Assembly (NCBI GenBank): GCA_028823185.1
Contig: JAPKBY010000053.1
Location: 1 to 8,502, forward strand
DNA length: 8,502 bases
From: Planctomycetota bacterium
GTDB lineage: Bacteria; Planctomycetota; UBA1135; GCA-002686595
Direction: 5' to 3'
Shown here: positions 1-6,654 of the stretch, in pieces
How the letters are laid out: the number at the start of each line of letters is the position of its first letter
Position numbering within the stretch: position 1 is the stretch's first letter
Notes under the pieces: generated by a model
Database searches by the model: none
What the model saw: only the letters and a program-made list of their open reading frames with translations
Told to the model about the DNA's origin: nothing
Translations under genes and position numbers: made by a program

Positions 1-237
1 TCCCCTCAGCGCGAAGCTCAAAAACAAGAGTCACCCAGCGCGAAGGCGCCCTCAAAGGCGCCCGTTGGTGGATTTGGCGGGGGCCTCTCATCAAGGTCCG
101 CTCAAGCTCCGACCCGTGCGGAGAAGCCCGAGCAGAAGCCCGAGCGTAAGCCCGAGAAGAAGGCTGAGAAGAAGCCCGAGCCCGTTAAGGCAGAGGTTAA
201 GGCTGATCCTGGCCCCTCCTTTGGCGGCGGACTCTAG
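1..237 (+). CDS. C-terminal fragment of an unidentified protein with a Lys/Pro/Glu-rich repeat tail
   Basis: The frame is open from the first base and ends at TAG 235-237, giving 78 residues of a protein whose start and any folded domain lie to the left. The visible part looks disordered. It has a Ser/Pro/Ala/Lys stretch, then FGGGL (bases 73-87), then a Ser/Ala/Arg linker, then five four-residue units of the type K-P-E-X (124-183). Two looser copies, KAEV and KADP, follow, and a second FGGGL (220-234) forms the extreme C-terminus. No signal peptide, membrane segment or catalytic motif is visible. Frame, stop and repeat are seen directly. Such charged tails are common as linkers or interaction tails on bacterial proteins, so the family cannot be named. 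The gene lies 44 bp upstream of the LPS-kinase-like gene on the same strand, so co-transcription is possible. I am confident it is coding because the repeat keeps codon phase and there is no internal stop. Confidence 0.75.
   Translation, partial: SPQREAQKQESPSAKAPSKAPVGGFGGGLSSRSAQAPTRAEKPEQKPERKPEKKAEKKPEPVKAEVKADPGPSFGGGL
124..210 (+). repeat. In-frame 12-bp tandem repeat encoding K-P-E-X units
   Basis: The 9-base core AAGCCCGAG recurs at 124, 136, 148 and 172, with a variant AAGGCTGAG at 160. A variable codon separates the cores, so the period is 12 bp across 124-183. After one extra codon (GTT 184-186), two degenerate units (KAEV, KADP) run from 187 to 210. The repeat is in frame and encodes KPEQ, KPER, KPEK, KAEK and KPEP. 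It probably grew by slippage or unequal exchange within a disordered tail. Copy number is likely to vary between relatives. Confidence 0.85.
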
Positions 238-281
238 CCCATAAAGCCGGGCTCCCTGCCTGGATTCAAAGCAATCAATCC

Positions 282-1172
282 GTGCTGACTCCTGACTCCC
301 TGCAGCTCGAGCTACCCTCGGGATATCGCTGGGTGCAGGGAGAGCAAGGCCTCATGGCTGTGTTCTCCTCGGCTGCTCTAGCCCTTGAGGCTGCAGGCTT
401 TTGTCCGGACTCTGATGGCGCACTCATTGAGAGTGACGCCGTAGGTAGGCGTCCACTTGAAGAGCTGCGTGGAGGAGAGGAGAGCTTCCTCGTGCGTAGA
501 TTCAGTCATGGGGGTCTCTTGCGTTGGATGACGGGCGCGCGTTTTTTAGATCCGAGGCGCCCTTTTTTAGAGCTGCTTCTCTCTCATGGCCTCATTGAGA
601 GGGGCGTGCAAACTCCAAGAGTGATCGCCGCTCGCGCTCGACGGAAGGGGCTCTGGTGGGAGCTGTCTTTAGTCACCGTGCGCGTTGAAGGTGCGGCTGA
701 TGTCGGAAGATGGATCGCTGAGATCCGTCAGGGCGCGCGCACTCGCCGCAGCTTTGCATCCGTGCTAACTGCCTTTGGTGTGCTGGTGCGATCCATGCAC
801 GACGGCGGCTTTCATCACGCGGACTTACAGCCGAATAACGTCCTCGTTGAGGAACGCACAGAGAGTAAAGAGGAACCGCGTCTGTGGATTCTTGACCTCG
901 ACCGCTCAGAGCAAGTCGCCGAACTTGAGAAGTCTAGACGGCTCTCAAACCTGGGCCGGCTCTCACGCTTTGTCGAGCGCCGAGAGCGTGAGCGTGGCGC
1001 GTGCCTGACGCTGTCAGATCGGATGCGCTTCTTGCGAGGATATGAACCCCTGCGCGTCAGCCGACACGCTCTCTGGCGGTCTCTGTCTTTGAAGGCTGAC
1101 TCCTCACCCCGTCATGGAGTGGGATGGTGGCTCGAGCGCCTCTTCGGTGGTGTAGACCCGCGAGAGAAGTAG
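282..1172 (+). CDS. Lipopolysaccharide kinase, KdkA/WaaP (Kdo kinase) family protein
   Basis: A 296-residue protein of the eukaryotic-kinase-like fold used by LPS core kinases. Family members phosphorylate Kdo or heptose in the inner core of lipopolysaccharide at the inner face of the cytoplasmic membrane. Visible support: LVRRFSHGGL (residues 70-79) matches the conserved R-x-x-x-x-G-G segment after strand 3. GVQTPRVIAARA (108-119) matches the family's G-x-P-x-P-x-x-A-A stretch. HHADLQPNNVLV (178-189) is the catalytic loop with D181 and N186. ILDLDRS (203-209) is the metal-binding DxD-type motif. There is no signal peptide or membrane helix, as expected. The GTG at 282 has no clear ribosome site. 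An in-frame ATG at 354 follows GGGAGAG at 338-344 and would drop 24 residues; I keep GTG because the N-terminus reads as coding. No other LPS genes are nearby, so the exact sugar acceptor is unknown. A distant lipid or protein kinase role is possible. Confidence 0.8.
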   Translation: MLTPDSLQLELPSGYRWVQGEQGLMAVFSSAALALEAAGFCPDSDGALIESDAVGRRPLEELRGGEESFLVRRFSHGGLLRWMTGARFLDPRRPFLELLLSHGLIERGVQTPRVIAARARRKGLWWELSLVTVRVEGAADVGRWIAEIRQGARTRRSFASVLTAFGVLVRSMHDGGFHHADLQPNNVLVEERTESKEEPRLWILDLDRSEQVAELEKSRRLSNLGRLSRFVERRERERGACLTLSDRMRFLRGYEPLRVSRHALWRSLSLKADSSPRHGVGWWLERLFGGVDPREK

Positions 1173-1175
1173 CTG

Positions 1176-1188
1176 GCTCTCGGAGAGC
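1176..1188. terminator. Small hairpin between two convergent genes, possible weak bidirectional terminator
   Basis: GCTCT (1176-1180), loop CGG, AGAGC (1184-1188) forms a perfect 5-bp stem in the 24-bp gap between the stop of the LPS-kinase-like gene (1172) and the stop of the large kinase gene (1197). No T-tract follows on either strand. If it ends transcription at all it does so weakly, or with help from Rho. The position between convergent genes is the main argument. Confidence 0.3.
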
Positions 1189-1196
1189 GGCCTTAT

Positions 1197-4100
1197 CTAT
1201 TCGTTAGTTAGCTTTGCGCTGCGAGGAAAGACGGGCCCGTCAGTAGAGAGAGCTGACTCTAGGAGGCGGGTCGTAGCGAGGCGATGACGGCGACGTAGCG
1301 TCGCACCTTCGATGCGCTCGTTCTCTCTACGCATCTTTTTCCGGAGGTCTTTTACGACAGCGCGGGCGCGCTCAGTTTGCCCGAGCGCGTTGAGGACCAC
1401 GACCTGCGTTGAGAGGATGACGATTCGGTCCACGAGCTCTGCGCCGTAGCGTTCTAAGAGCCAGAGCGACCTCTCGAGGCCCTCAGCGGCCCTCTGGGAG
1501 TCGCCGTTGATTTGGTCGATCCTCGCGCGGATCGCTAGGCCGATGGCTTCGATTCGGTGGAGGCCCACCTCACGTGCGAGCTTTGTGGCTGTGTCGATCA
1601 GCTGCGGGGCGTCGGCGCGATCGCTCTCGGCCGCGAGGATGCCGAGATGTACGAGGGCGATCACCTCGCCGCGATGGAACTCGATCTCTCTCGAGAGGAG
1701 GACAGCCTCTCTGAGCCGAAGCTCTGCCTCCTCCGGTGAGCTTAGATCGAGGTGAGAGGCGCCTAGACGCGCGAGCGCCTCAGCTTCTAAGCAGCGGTCG
1801 GCCGCTCTTCTAGCACGCCTGACAGCGCGCTGTGCGGAGGCGAGAGAGCGCCTCGGGCGTCCTCCATTTCGGTAAGCGCGCGCGCGCAGGAGATCTGCTG
1901 CTCCAAGGCCTGCATTTGTGTCTAGATCTGTCGCCCTTCTAAAAAGCCTGACGGCGCGGTCCGCACGCCTGAGCGCGCTCTCTGGTAAATCCTCGAAGAT
2001 GTCTAGCGCACCTAAGACGATCTGCGCCTGTCCTCGTAAGAGATCATCGGGTGCTTCGATGAGCGCTCTCCGCGCAGAGCGGCGGGCGCGCTCTAGATCA
2101 CCAGCTTGGGCATGAACTTCAGCGAGACGCCTCCGAGCATCAGAGAGGGGGCCGGCTAGCTTCGCTTGCTTCAGGAATTCGATCGAGTTTCGCAAGAGCC
2201 CTCTCGCCAGGCCCAAAGACCCCGTCGCCGCGGCGTGGCGGGCGTGGAGGAGATAGACCCGTCCTGTGGCGCTCGGGTCTGCGTCCGGATCCCCGACGAT
2301 CTCTGCGAGGGCGTCAAGATCTTCGCGTTGCCGCTTTCTGTCTCCGAGGTAATCCGAGGCATCTGCCCTGAGTTCCAGGAGGTGAAGCCTCTCCTTGTCA
2401 TTTGCCTTTGAAGAGGGGAGAGCGTCGAGGGCCTCTACTCCCCAATCACACAGACTCCGCACTCGCTGTGGTTGTCCGCGGCGCTCTAGGCGCTGAAGGA
2501 TGAAGGGGAGGCGCGAGAGGAGCTCTTCCCAAGCGCGGCTCGCTCGAAGGTGCCATGCGAGCTGGAAGGCGGCGGAGAGTGACCTGCTTGAGACGAGGGG
2601 GTCAGCCAGCGACTTCGAGATGGCTCTGTGCAGCTCGACTCTTCGTGTCTCTAGGAGTGAGCCATAGACCGCCTCGCGTAGCGCAGGGCGGGCGAAGCGC
2701 AGGCGATCTCCAGCTGGCCGTAGCCAACCAGAGCTCACAAGGCGAGAGAGGACCTCTGGCAAGTCTGGTCCGCTCGCTTCTGGCCAAGTGTGGCGCAGGA
2801 AGGACTGGCGTATGCGACCTCCGCAAACGCTCAGCCTCTGGAGCCAGCGGCGATCATAGGCATCGAGCTCACGGTAGGACTCGATGATCGCGTTTGGGAG
2901 CGAGTCAGGCAGCGGGATCTCATCAGGAGAGACGAGGAGGTCGTAGGGTGCGCTTGGGTTTTTGCGGGTGATGGAGCCTTTGCTCTCCAGTCCTCTGATC
3001 AACTCCGTGAGAAAGCCTGGGTTGCCACGGCTGCGTTCCCAGAGGACTCGACTTAGCCGGAGGCGAGGAGCAGCTGGAGAGAAGAGTTCGCGCACGAAGG
3101 CGAGGACAGCATCTTGATCCAAGGGCGCGAGGGTGATGGTGCCGTGCGGCTCGTGTGCGTTAGCGCGAGCCAGGAGTCGTTCAAGAGGAGCGACCCGATG
3201 AGACTTCCTTGTCGAATCCACTCCTATGATGAGAAGGATGGGGAAGCGCTCAAGCTCCTCTAGGACTCTGTGTGCGACGGTGAGCGAGCCCTCATCTGCG
3301 AGGTGGGCATCGTCCAAGAAGAGGATGACAGGTCGCTCCTTTGAGAGCGCGGTGATCCAATCGGAGAGCGCGAGGGGAACAGCTGAAGGAGTGACTCCAT
3401 CAAACTCTGGGTCGAGGGTTTGGAGTAGGGTCTCTGTCGAGTTAGGGGAGAGATAGCGCCCGAGCTCTTCGGCTTCTCGAGCACCTTGCTTAGCGCCCGG
3501 AGGGAGCCTGAGAGCGCGACGCAGCAGACGCAGGAATGGGAGGCATGGACGCGCTTCATTTACAGCTACGGGCTCTGTGAGGAGCGCGACAGCCAGCGGG
3601 TCCTCGAGGCGCACTGAGTCTGAGAAGGCACGAATGAGGCGTGATTTTCCTGAGCCTGTGGGAGCATCAATCGTGACGACGCTACCTCTTCCCGTAGGGA
3701 TGGTGGACCATGAGCTCTGGAGCGCACGCATGCTCTCCTCGCGCCCGACAAATGAGATGTGCTCGACCATTGCGCCAGCACCCCACTCTCCGCGTCCTGC
3801 CTCATCCCTCCACCAAGACCCTTTCTCTCCTTCCTTGAGTCGCCTGCAAAGTTGCCCGGCGAGTGGTCTCCTCTCTGGAGCTCTTTGGAGCAGCTCTGCG
3901 AGGAGATGATCGAGAAATGCTGAGACAGTGGGTGCGTGCTCGGAAGCTAAAGGAGCCTCGCCTTTTTTTATCGCACGAAAGATCTCAGCTGTGTCGCTCG
4001 CACCTTCAGGGGCGAAGGGGTGAACACCTGTGACGAGCTCGTAGAGGACGATCCCTAAGGCGAAGACATCACAAGCGGGCGACAGGGCTGATCCATCGAT

Positions 4101-4625
4101 CTGTTCGGGAGAGAGATAGAGAGGGGTGCCACGCCGGTCCTGACTGAGGCTCTCGAGCTCGCCTGCGAATCCGAGGTCGACCAAGACGCTGCGTCCATCT
4201 TGATCTAAGCGAGCGTTCTCTGGTTTCAGATCGCCATGAGATATGCCTTGCTCATGTAGGCCCGCCAGAGCGCCGGCTAGCTGACGACCGATCGAGCGTA
4301 CGAGCGGCTCTGGGAGCGAGCGCTCTTCAGCTAAGACCTCCCCGAGGTTTCTGCCCGGGAGGAGCTCCATCAAGAGCCAGGGGCCCACTGCGTCCTCTCC
4401 GTGTGCATAGATCCGGATCAAGCCTTCTGCTTGTACGGATTCCCCCACGCGAGCCTCTCGCTCTTGGCAGGCGCGCGCCTCCTCCCCTCTGAAGTAGCGC
4501 TTGCAGGCGACCTTTGATCCTTCAGGGATGCCACACAGATTCTCGGTGAGGGTAGCCCTCCAGACTACGGCGGTTGAGCCGCGGCCGAGCTCTTCAAGGA
4601 GCTGGATCGGGGGAGAAGCGGTCAT
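1197..4625 (-). CDS. Ser/Thr protein kinase fused to a STAND/AAA_16-type ATPase and TPR-like repeats
   Basis: An 1142-residue soluble signalling protein. Residues about 8-265 form a Hanks-type kinase: Gly loop LGRGSTAVVW (13-22), ATP lysine K42, catalytic HGDLKPEN (130-137, D132, N137), DLG in place of DFG (150-152), SPE in place of APE (172-174), and DVFALGIVLYEL (186-197). All key catalytic residues are present. Residues about 289-560 look like an AAA_16/STAND NTPase: entry motif FVGREESM, Walker A APTGSGKS (321-328), Walker B VILFLDDAH (433-441) and the GNPGFLTEL motif (534-542). Residues about 690-1100 are Ala/Leu/Arg-rich helical pairs resembling TPRs. I see no membrane helix, HTH, cyclase or other output domain after them. 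Family knowledge suggests the TPRs bind a partner and the ATPase switches the kinase; the pathway is unknown. The ATG at 4625 has only a weak AAAG-type ribosome site. It is divergent from cysS and ends in TAG. Confidence 0.9.
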   Translation of the reverse strand: MTASPPIQLLEELGRGSTAVVWRATLTENLCGIPEGSKVACKRYFRGEEARACQEREARVGESVQAEGLIRIYAHGEDAVGPWLLMELLPGRNLGEVLAEERSLPEPLVRSIGRQLAGALAGLHEQGISHGDLKPENARLDQDGRSVLVDLGFAGELESLSQDRRGTPLYLSPEQIDGSALSPACDVFALGIVLYELVTGVHPFAPEGASDTAEIFRAIKKGEAPLASEHAPTVSAFLDHLLAELLQRAPERRPLAGQLCRRLKEGEKGSWWRDEAGRGEWGAGAMVEHISFVGREESMRALQSSWSTIPTGRGSVVTIDAPTGSGKSRLIRAFSDSVRLEDPLAVALLTEPVAVNEARPCLPFLRLLRRALRLPPGAKQGAREAEELGRYLSPNSTETLLQTLDPEFDGVTPSAVPLALSDWITALSKERPVILFLDDAHLADEGSLTVAHRVLEELERFPILLIIGVDSTRKSHRVAPLERLLARANAHEPHGTITLAPLDQDAVLAFVRELFSPAAPRLRLSRVLWERSRGNPGFLTELIRGLESKGSITRKNPSAPYDLLVSPDEIPLPDSLPNAIIESYRELDAYDRRWLQRLSVCGGRIRQSFLRHTWPEASGPDLPEVLSRLVSSGWLRPAGDRLRFARPALREAVYGSLLETRRVELHRAISKSLADPLVSSRSLSAAFQLAWHLRASRAWEELLSRLPFILQRLERRGQPQRVRSLCDWGVEALDALPSSKANDKERLHLLELRADASDYLGDRKRQREDLDALAEIVGDPDADPSATGRVYLLHARHAAATGSLGLARGLLRNSIEFLKQAKLAGPLSDARRRLAEVHAQAGDLERARRSARRALIEAPDDLLRGQAQIVLGALDIFEDLPESALRRADRAVRLFRRATDLDTNAGLGAADLLRARAYRNGGRPRRSLASAQRAVRRARRAADRCLEAEALARLGASHLDLSSPEEAELRLREAVLLSREIEFHRGEVIALVHLGILAAESDRADAPQLIDTATKLAREVGLHRIEAIGLAIRARIDQINGDSQRAAEGLERSLWLLERYGAELVDRIVILSTQVVVLNALGQTERARAVVKDLRKKMRRENERIEGATLRRRHRLATTRLLESALSTDGPVFPRSAKLTNE

Positions 4626-4710
4626 GATCTTTAGGCCAAGTTACAGAGCGCGGGCGCCGATGGGTTATTAGTCGGAAAAGACTCGGTGAATTCGTCCCTT
4701 TGCGGGGAGG
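4626..4710. promoter_or_regulatory. Divergent intergenic region between the large kinase gene and cysS
   Basis: These 85 bp are the only sizeable gap with outward-facing genes, so promoters for both must lie here or just inside the coding ends. I see no convincing -35/-10 pair on either strand. The AT-rich core GGTTATTAG (4663-4671) is flanked by CCGA (4657-4660) and TCGG (4672-4675), a short inverted repeat that could be an operator or chance. GGGGAGG at 4704-4710 directly abuts the proposed cysS GTG. The promoter assignment is inference from gene layout. Confidence 0.35.
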
Positions 4711-6171
4711 GTGCCTGGCCGATACCCTGACGCCAGAGCGATCGATATCCCCTTGAGCTTCCAGGTCTACAACAGCTTCTCCAAGAAGAAGGAGACATTC
4801 GAGCCCCTCTCTGAAGGGGTGGTGCGAATGTACAACTGTGGGCCGACGGTCTATAGCCGGGTCCACATTGGGAATTGGCGTGCCTTCCTCTTCGCTGACC
4901 TCCTCCGGCGCTGGCTGGAGCATGAGGGCTATGAAGTCAGGCAGGTGATGAATGTCACGGATGTCGGACACCTCACAGATGAGGTCGCAGGCGAGGGGGA
5001 GGACAGGCTCGAGGCTCAGGCTCGGCGAGAGGGGATTGACCCCTGGAAGATTGCGGAGAACTACACTCAGCAGTTCTTGGACGACGGACAGACCCTCGGA
5101 TGCAAGGAGGCGATGGTCTATCCCAGAGCCTCAGATCACATCCCGCAGATGGTTGAGATGATCAAGGCGCTTGAGGCTAAGGGGCATGCATATCGCGCCG
5201 GCGAGAACGTCTACTTTGACGTCAAGAGCTTCGGGGCTTATGGCGCGCTCTCAGGTAACCGCGTAGACGAGCTAGATGCGGGCGCCCGCGTTCAAGTGAA
5301 TGAGGAGAAGAAGCACCCCGCTGACTTCGCGCTCTGGAAGAGTGATGAGCACCACTTGATGAAATGGGAGACCGACTTTGGCCCGCATGGTTTTCCCGGC
5401 TGGCACATCGAATGTTCAGCGATGGCTCGCGCCCACTTAGGTGACCAGATCGACATTCACACTGGCGGAGAGGACAACATCTTCCCGCACCATGAGTGTG
5501 AGATCGCGCAGTCTGAGTGCTTCACCGGCGAGCGCTTCGCGACCTACTGGATGCACACAAAGTTCCTGCAGGTCGACGGCGGGAAGATGAGCAAGAGCTT
5601 GGGTAATGTCTGGAATGTGGACGATGTCATTGAGCGGGGCTATGAGTCACGTGCGCTGCGCTTCGCCCTGCTCCGTGGGCACTATCGTCAACCGCTGAAC
5701 TTTTCATGGGACATCTTGACTGAGAGCACGCGTGCCCTCGAAGGGCTCGATGACCTCGTCAATCGATTGCGGAGATTGACTGATGCAGAGGACGCTGGTT
5801 CAGAGCGAGTCGAGGCGGCATCTACCGCTTTCCGTGCTGCGATGAATGATGACTTGAACGTCCCGAAGGCGGTCGCGGCGCTCTTTGTGCTGCGCAGCGA
5901 TGTCCTAGAGGGCTCGGTCAAGGGTGAGAGCGCAGATGCGGCCTTAGCGCTGCTCGAGCGCGCAGACGGCGTCTTGGGGGTCTTGAGAGCTGATGAGTCA
6001 GCTGCCGGGGGAGCAGCAGATGCTGAGATCGACGCCCTCGTCGCTGCGCGTCAGGCTGCTCGTGAGGCCAAGGATTGGGCTGCCGCAGACGCGGCCCGGG
6101 ATGAGCTGAACGCACGTGGAATCGTCGTAGAGGACACCTCTGACGGCGGCACCGCTTGGTTCAGGAAGTGA
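4711..6171 (+). CDS. cysS: Cysteinyl-tRNA synthetase (CysRS, class I)
   Basis: This enzyme charges tRNA-Cys with cysteine in the cytoplasm using ATP. It has 486 residues, close to the usual 460-490. Visible motifs: CGPTVY (43-48) with zinc ligand C43, the HIGH-type signature HIGN (52-55), MNVTDVGHLTD (80-90), PADFALWK (203-210), WHIECS with C235 (231-236), FPHHECE with H260 and E264 (258-264), and KMSKS (292-296). The spacing of C43, C235, H260 and E264 fits the zinc site known from E. coli CysRS. The tail DTSDGGTAWFRK is typical of the family. The start is uncertain. GTG 4711 has GGGGAGG immediately against it with no spacer. TTG at 4753 would give a protein opening at LSFQVYNSFS, where most CysRS proteins begin, but has no ribosome site. 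The frame is closed by TGA at 4687. It is divergent from the kinase gene and convergent with rbfA, so it is probably transcribed alone. Confidence 0.97.
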   Translation: MPGRYPDARAIDIPLSFQVYNSFSKKKETFEPLSEGVVRMYNCGPTVYSRVHIGNWRAFLFADLLRRWLEHEGYEVRQVMNVTDVGHLTDEVAGEGEDRLEAQARREGIDPWKIAENYTQQFLDDGQTLGCKEAMVYPRASDHIPQMVEMIKALEAKGHAYRAGENVYFDVKSFGAYGALSGNRVDELDAGARVQVNEEKKHPADFALWKSDEHHLMKWETDFGPHGFPGWHIECSAMARAHLGDQIDIHTGGEDNIFPHHECEIAQSECFTGERFATYWMHTKFLQVDGGKMSKSLGNVWNVDDVIERGYESRALRFALLRGHYRQPLNFSWDILTESTRALEGLDDLVNRLRRLTDAEDAGSERVEAASTAFRAAMNDDLNVPKAVAALFVLRSDVLEGSVKGESADAALALLERADGVLGVLRADESAAGGAADAEIDALVAARQAAREAKDWAAADAARDELNARGIVVEDTSDGGTAWFRK

Positions 6172-6194
6172 GCGCTCCGTCGGCGCTAGGCTTC
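6165..6194. terminator. Hairpin spanning the stop codons of cysS and rbfA
   Basis: AGCGC (6171-6175) and GCGCT (6183-6187) form a 5-bp stem around the 7-base loop TCCGTCG. GAAG (6165-6168) and CTTC (6191-6194) can extend it across a small internal loop. The structure covers both convergent stop codons. No T-tract follows on either side, so it is at best a partial bidirectional terminator or an mRNA 3'-end structure. Confidence 0.35.
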
Positions 6195-6641
6195 ATCTGC
6201 TGAGGGGGAGTCTGTTGAGGCTTCTTCAGTCTCAGTCTCATCCTCAGTCTCATCCTCAACGAACTCGAACACAGGGTTGTCACCGCGGATCTCTTCGTCT
6301 CTCTCGACGGCCTGTTGAATCAAGCTCTCCATCGCTGAGGCCTTCGCGAGGCTGTCGTCGAATTGCCAGCGAAGCTCAGGGATGACTCGAGTCTCTAAGA
6401 CTCTCCCGAGTTGCTTACGGATGAAGCCCGTTGCGCTTTTGAGCATGTGCTCTGTCTTAGAGCGATGCTTCTCCTCTATGAGGCTATAGAGCACCGTGGC
6501 GCTTCTAAGATCGGCAGAGAGCCTGACCTCTGTGATCGTGATGCTTCCAGATCTCGGGTCGTTGATCTCAAACTGCAGGCAGTGCGAGATGCGCTGCCTG
6601 ATCCTCGCGGCGACGCGAGCGACGGTGCGGGGATTCGCCAT
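6186..6641 (-). CDS. rbfA: Ribosome-binding factor A
   Basis: A small KH-like protein that binds the 30S subunit and helps mature the 5' end of 16S rRNA, important for cold growth in E. coli. It has 151 residues against about 120-135 in many species; the excess is a C-terminal acidic tail. Visible family features: R-rich first helix (RVAARIRQRISHCL, 9-22), NDPR (27-30), ITITEVRLSADLRSATVLYS (34-53), KSATGFIRKQLGR (68-80), the family's A-x-G helix turn, and RVIPELRWQFDDS (85-97). The tail from about residue 127 is Glu/Asp/Thr/Ser-rich and includes a duplicated DETE encoded by a 12-bp repeat. The ATG at 6641 lies 13 bp after the infB stop, with only a weak GAAG ribosome site, so it is almost surely in the infB operon. 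This is the usual infB-rbfA order. cysS converges directly after it, so no truB, rpsO or pnp follows as it does in many bacteria. Confidence 0.95.
   Translation of the reverse strand: MANPRTVARVAARIRQRISHCLQFEINDPRSGSITITEVRLSADLRSATVLYSLIEEKHRSKTEHMLKSATGFIRKQLGRVLETRVIPELRWQFDDSLAKASAMESLIQQAVERDEEIRGDNPVFEFVEDETEDETETEEASTDSPSADEA
6231..6260 (-). repeat. 12-bp tandem duplication in the rbfA acidic tail
   Basis: CTCAGTCTCATC occurs twice in a row at 6231-6242 and 6243-6254, followed by a partial copy CTCAAC (6255-6260). On the coding strand this encodes a doubled D-E-T-E within the acidic tail. It is in frame and looks like recent slippage in an unstructured region. Confidence 0.85.
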
Positions 6642-6654
6642 CTAATCTTCGTGC

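Noticed and set aside
238..281. Possible terminator between the first gene and the LPS-kinase-like gene
   Set aside because: CCGGG and CCTGG near 247-262 can pair with one wobble, but there is no T-tract and the stem is short, so I do not list it.
2555..2887. 110-residue plus-strand frame inside the large kinase gene
   Set aside because: It is antisense to the ATPase/repeat part of a single long intact protein and is Arg/Gly-rich with no family signature.
4594..4971. 125-residue minus-strand frame over the start of cysS and the divergent gap
   Set aside because: It overlaps well-supported CysRS coding and the large kinase start, and shows no recognisable motif.
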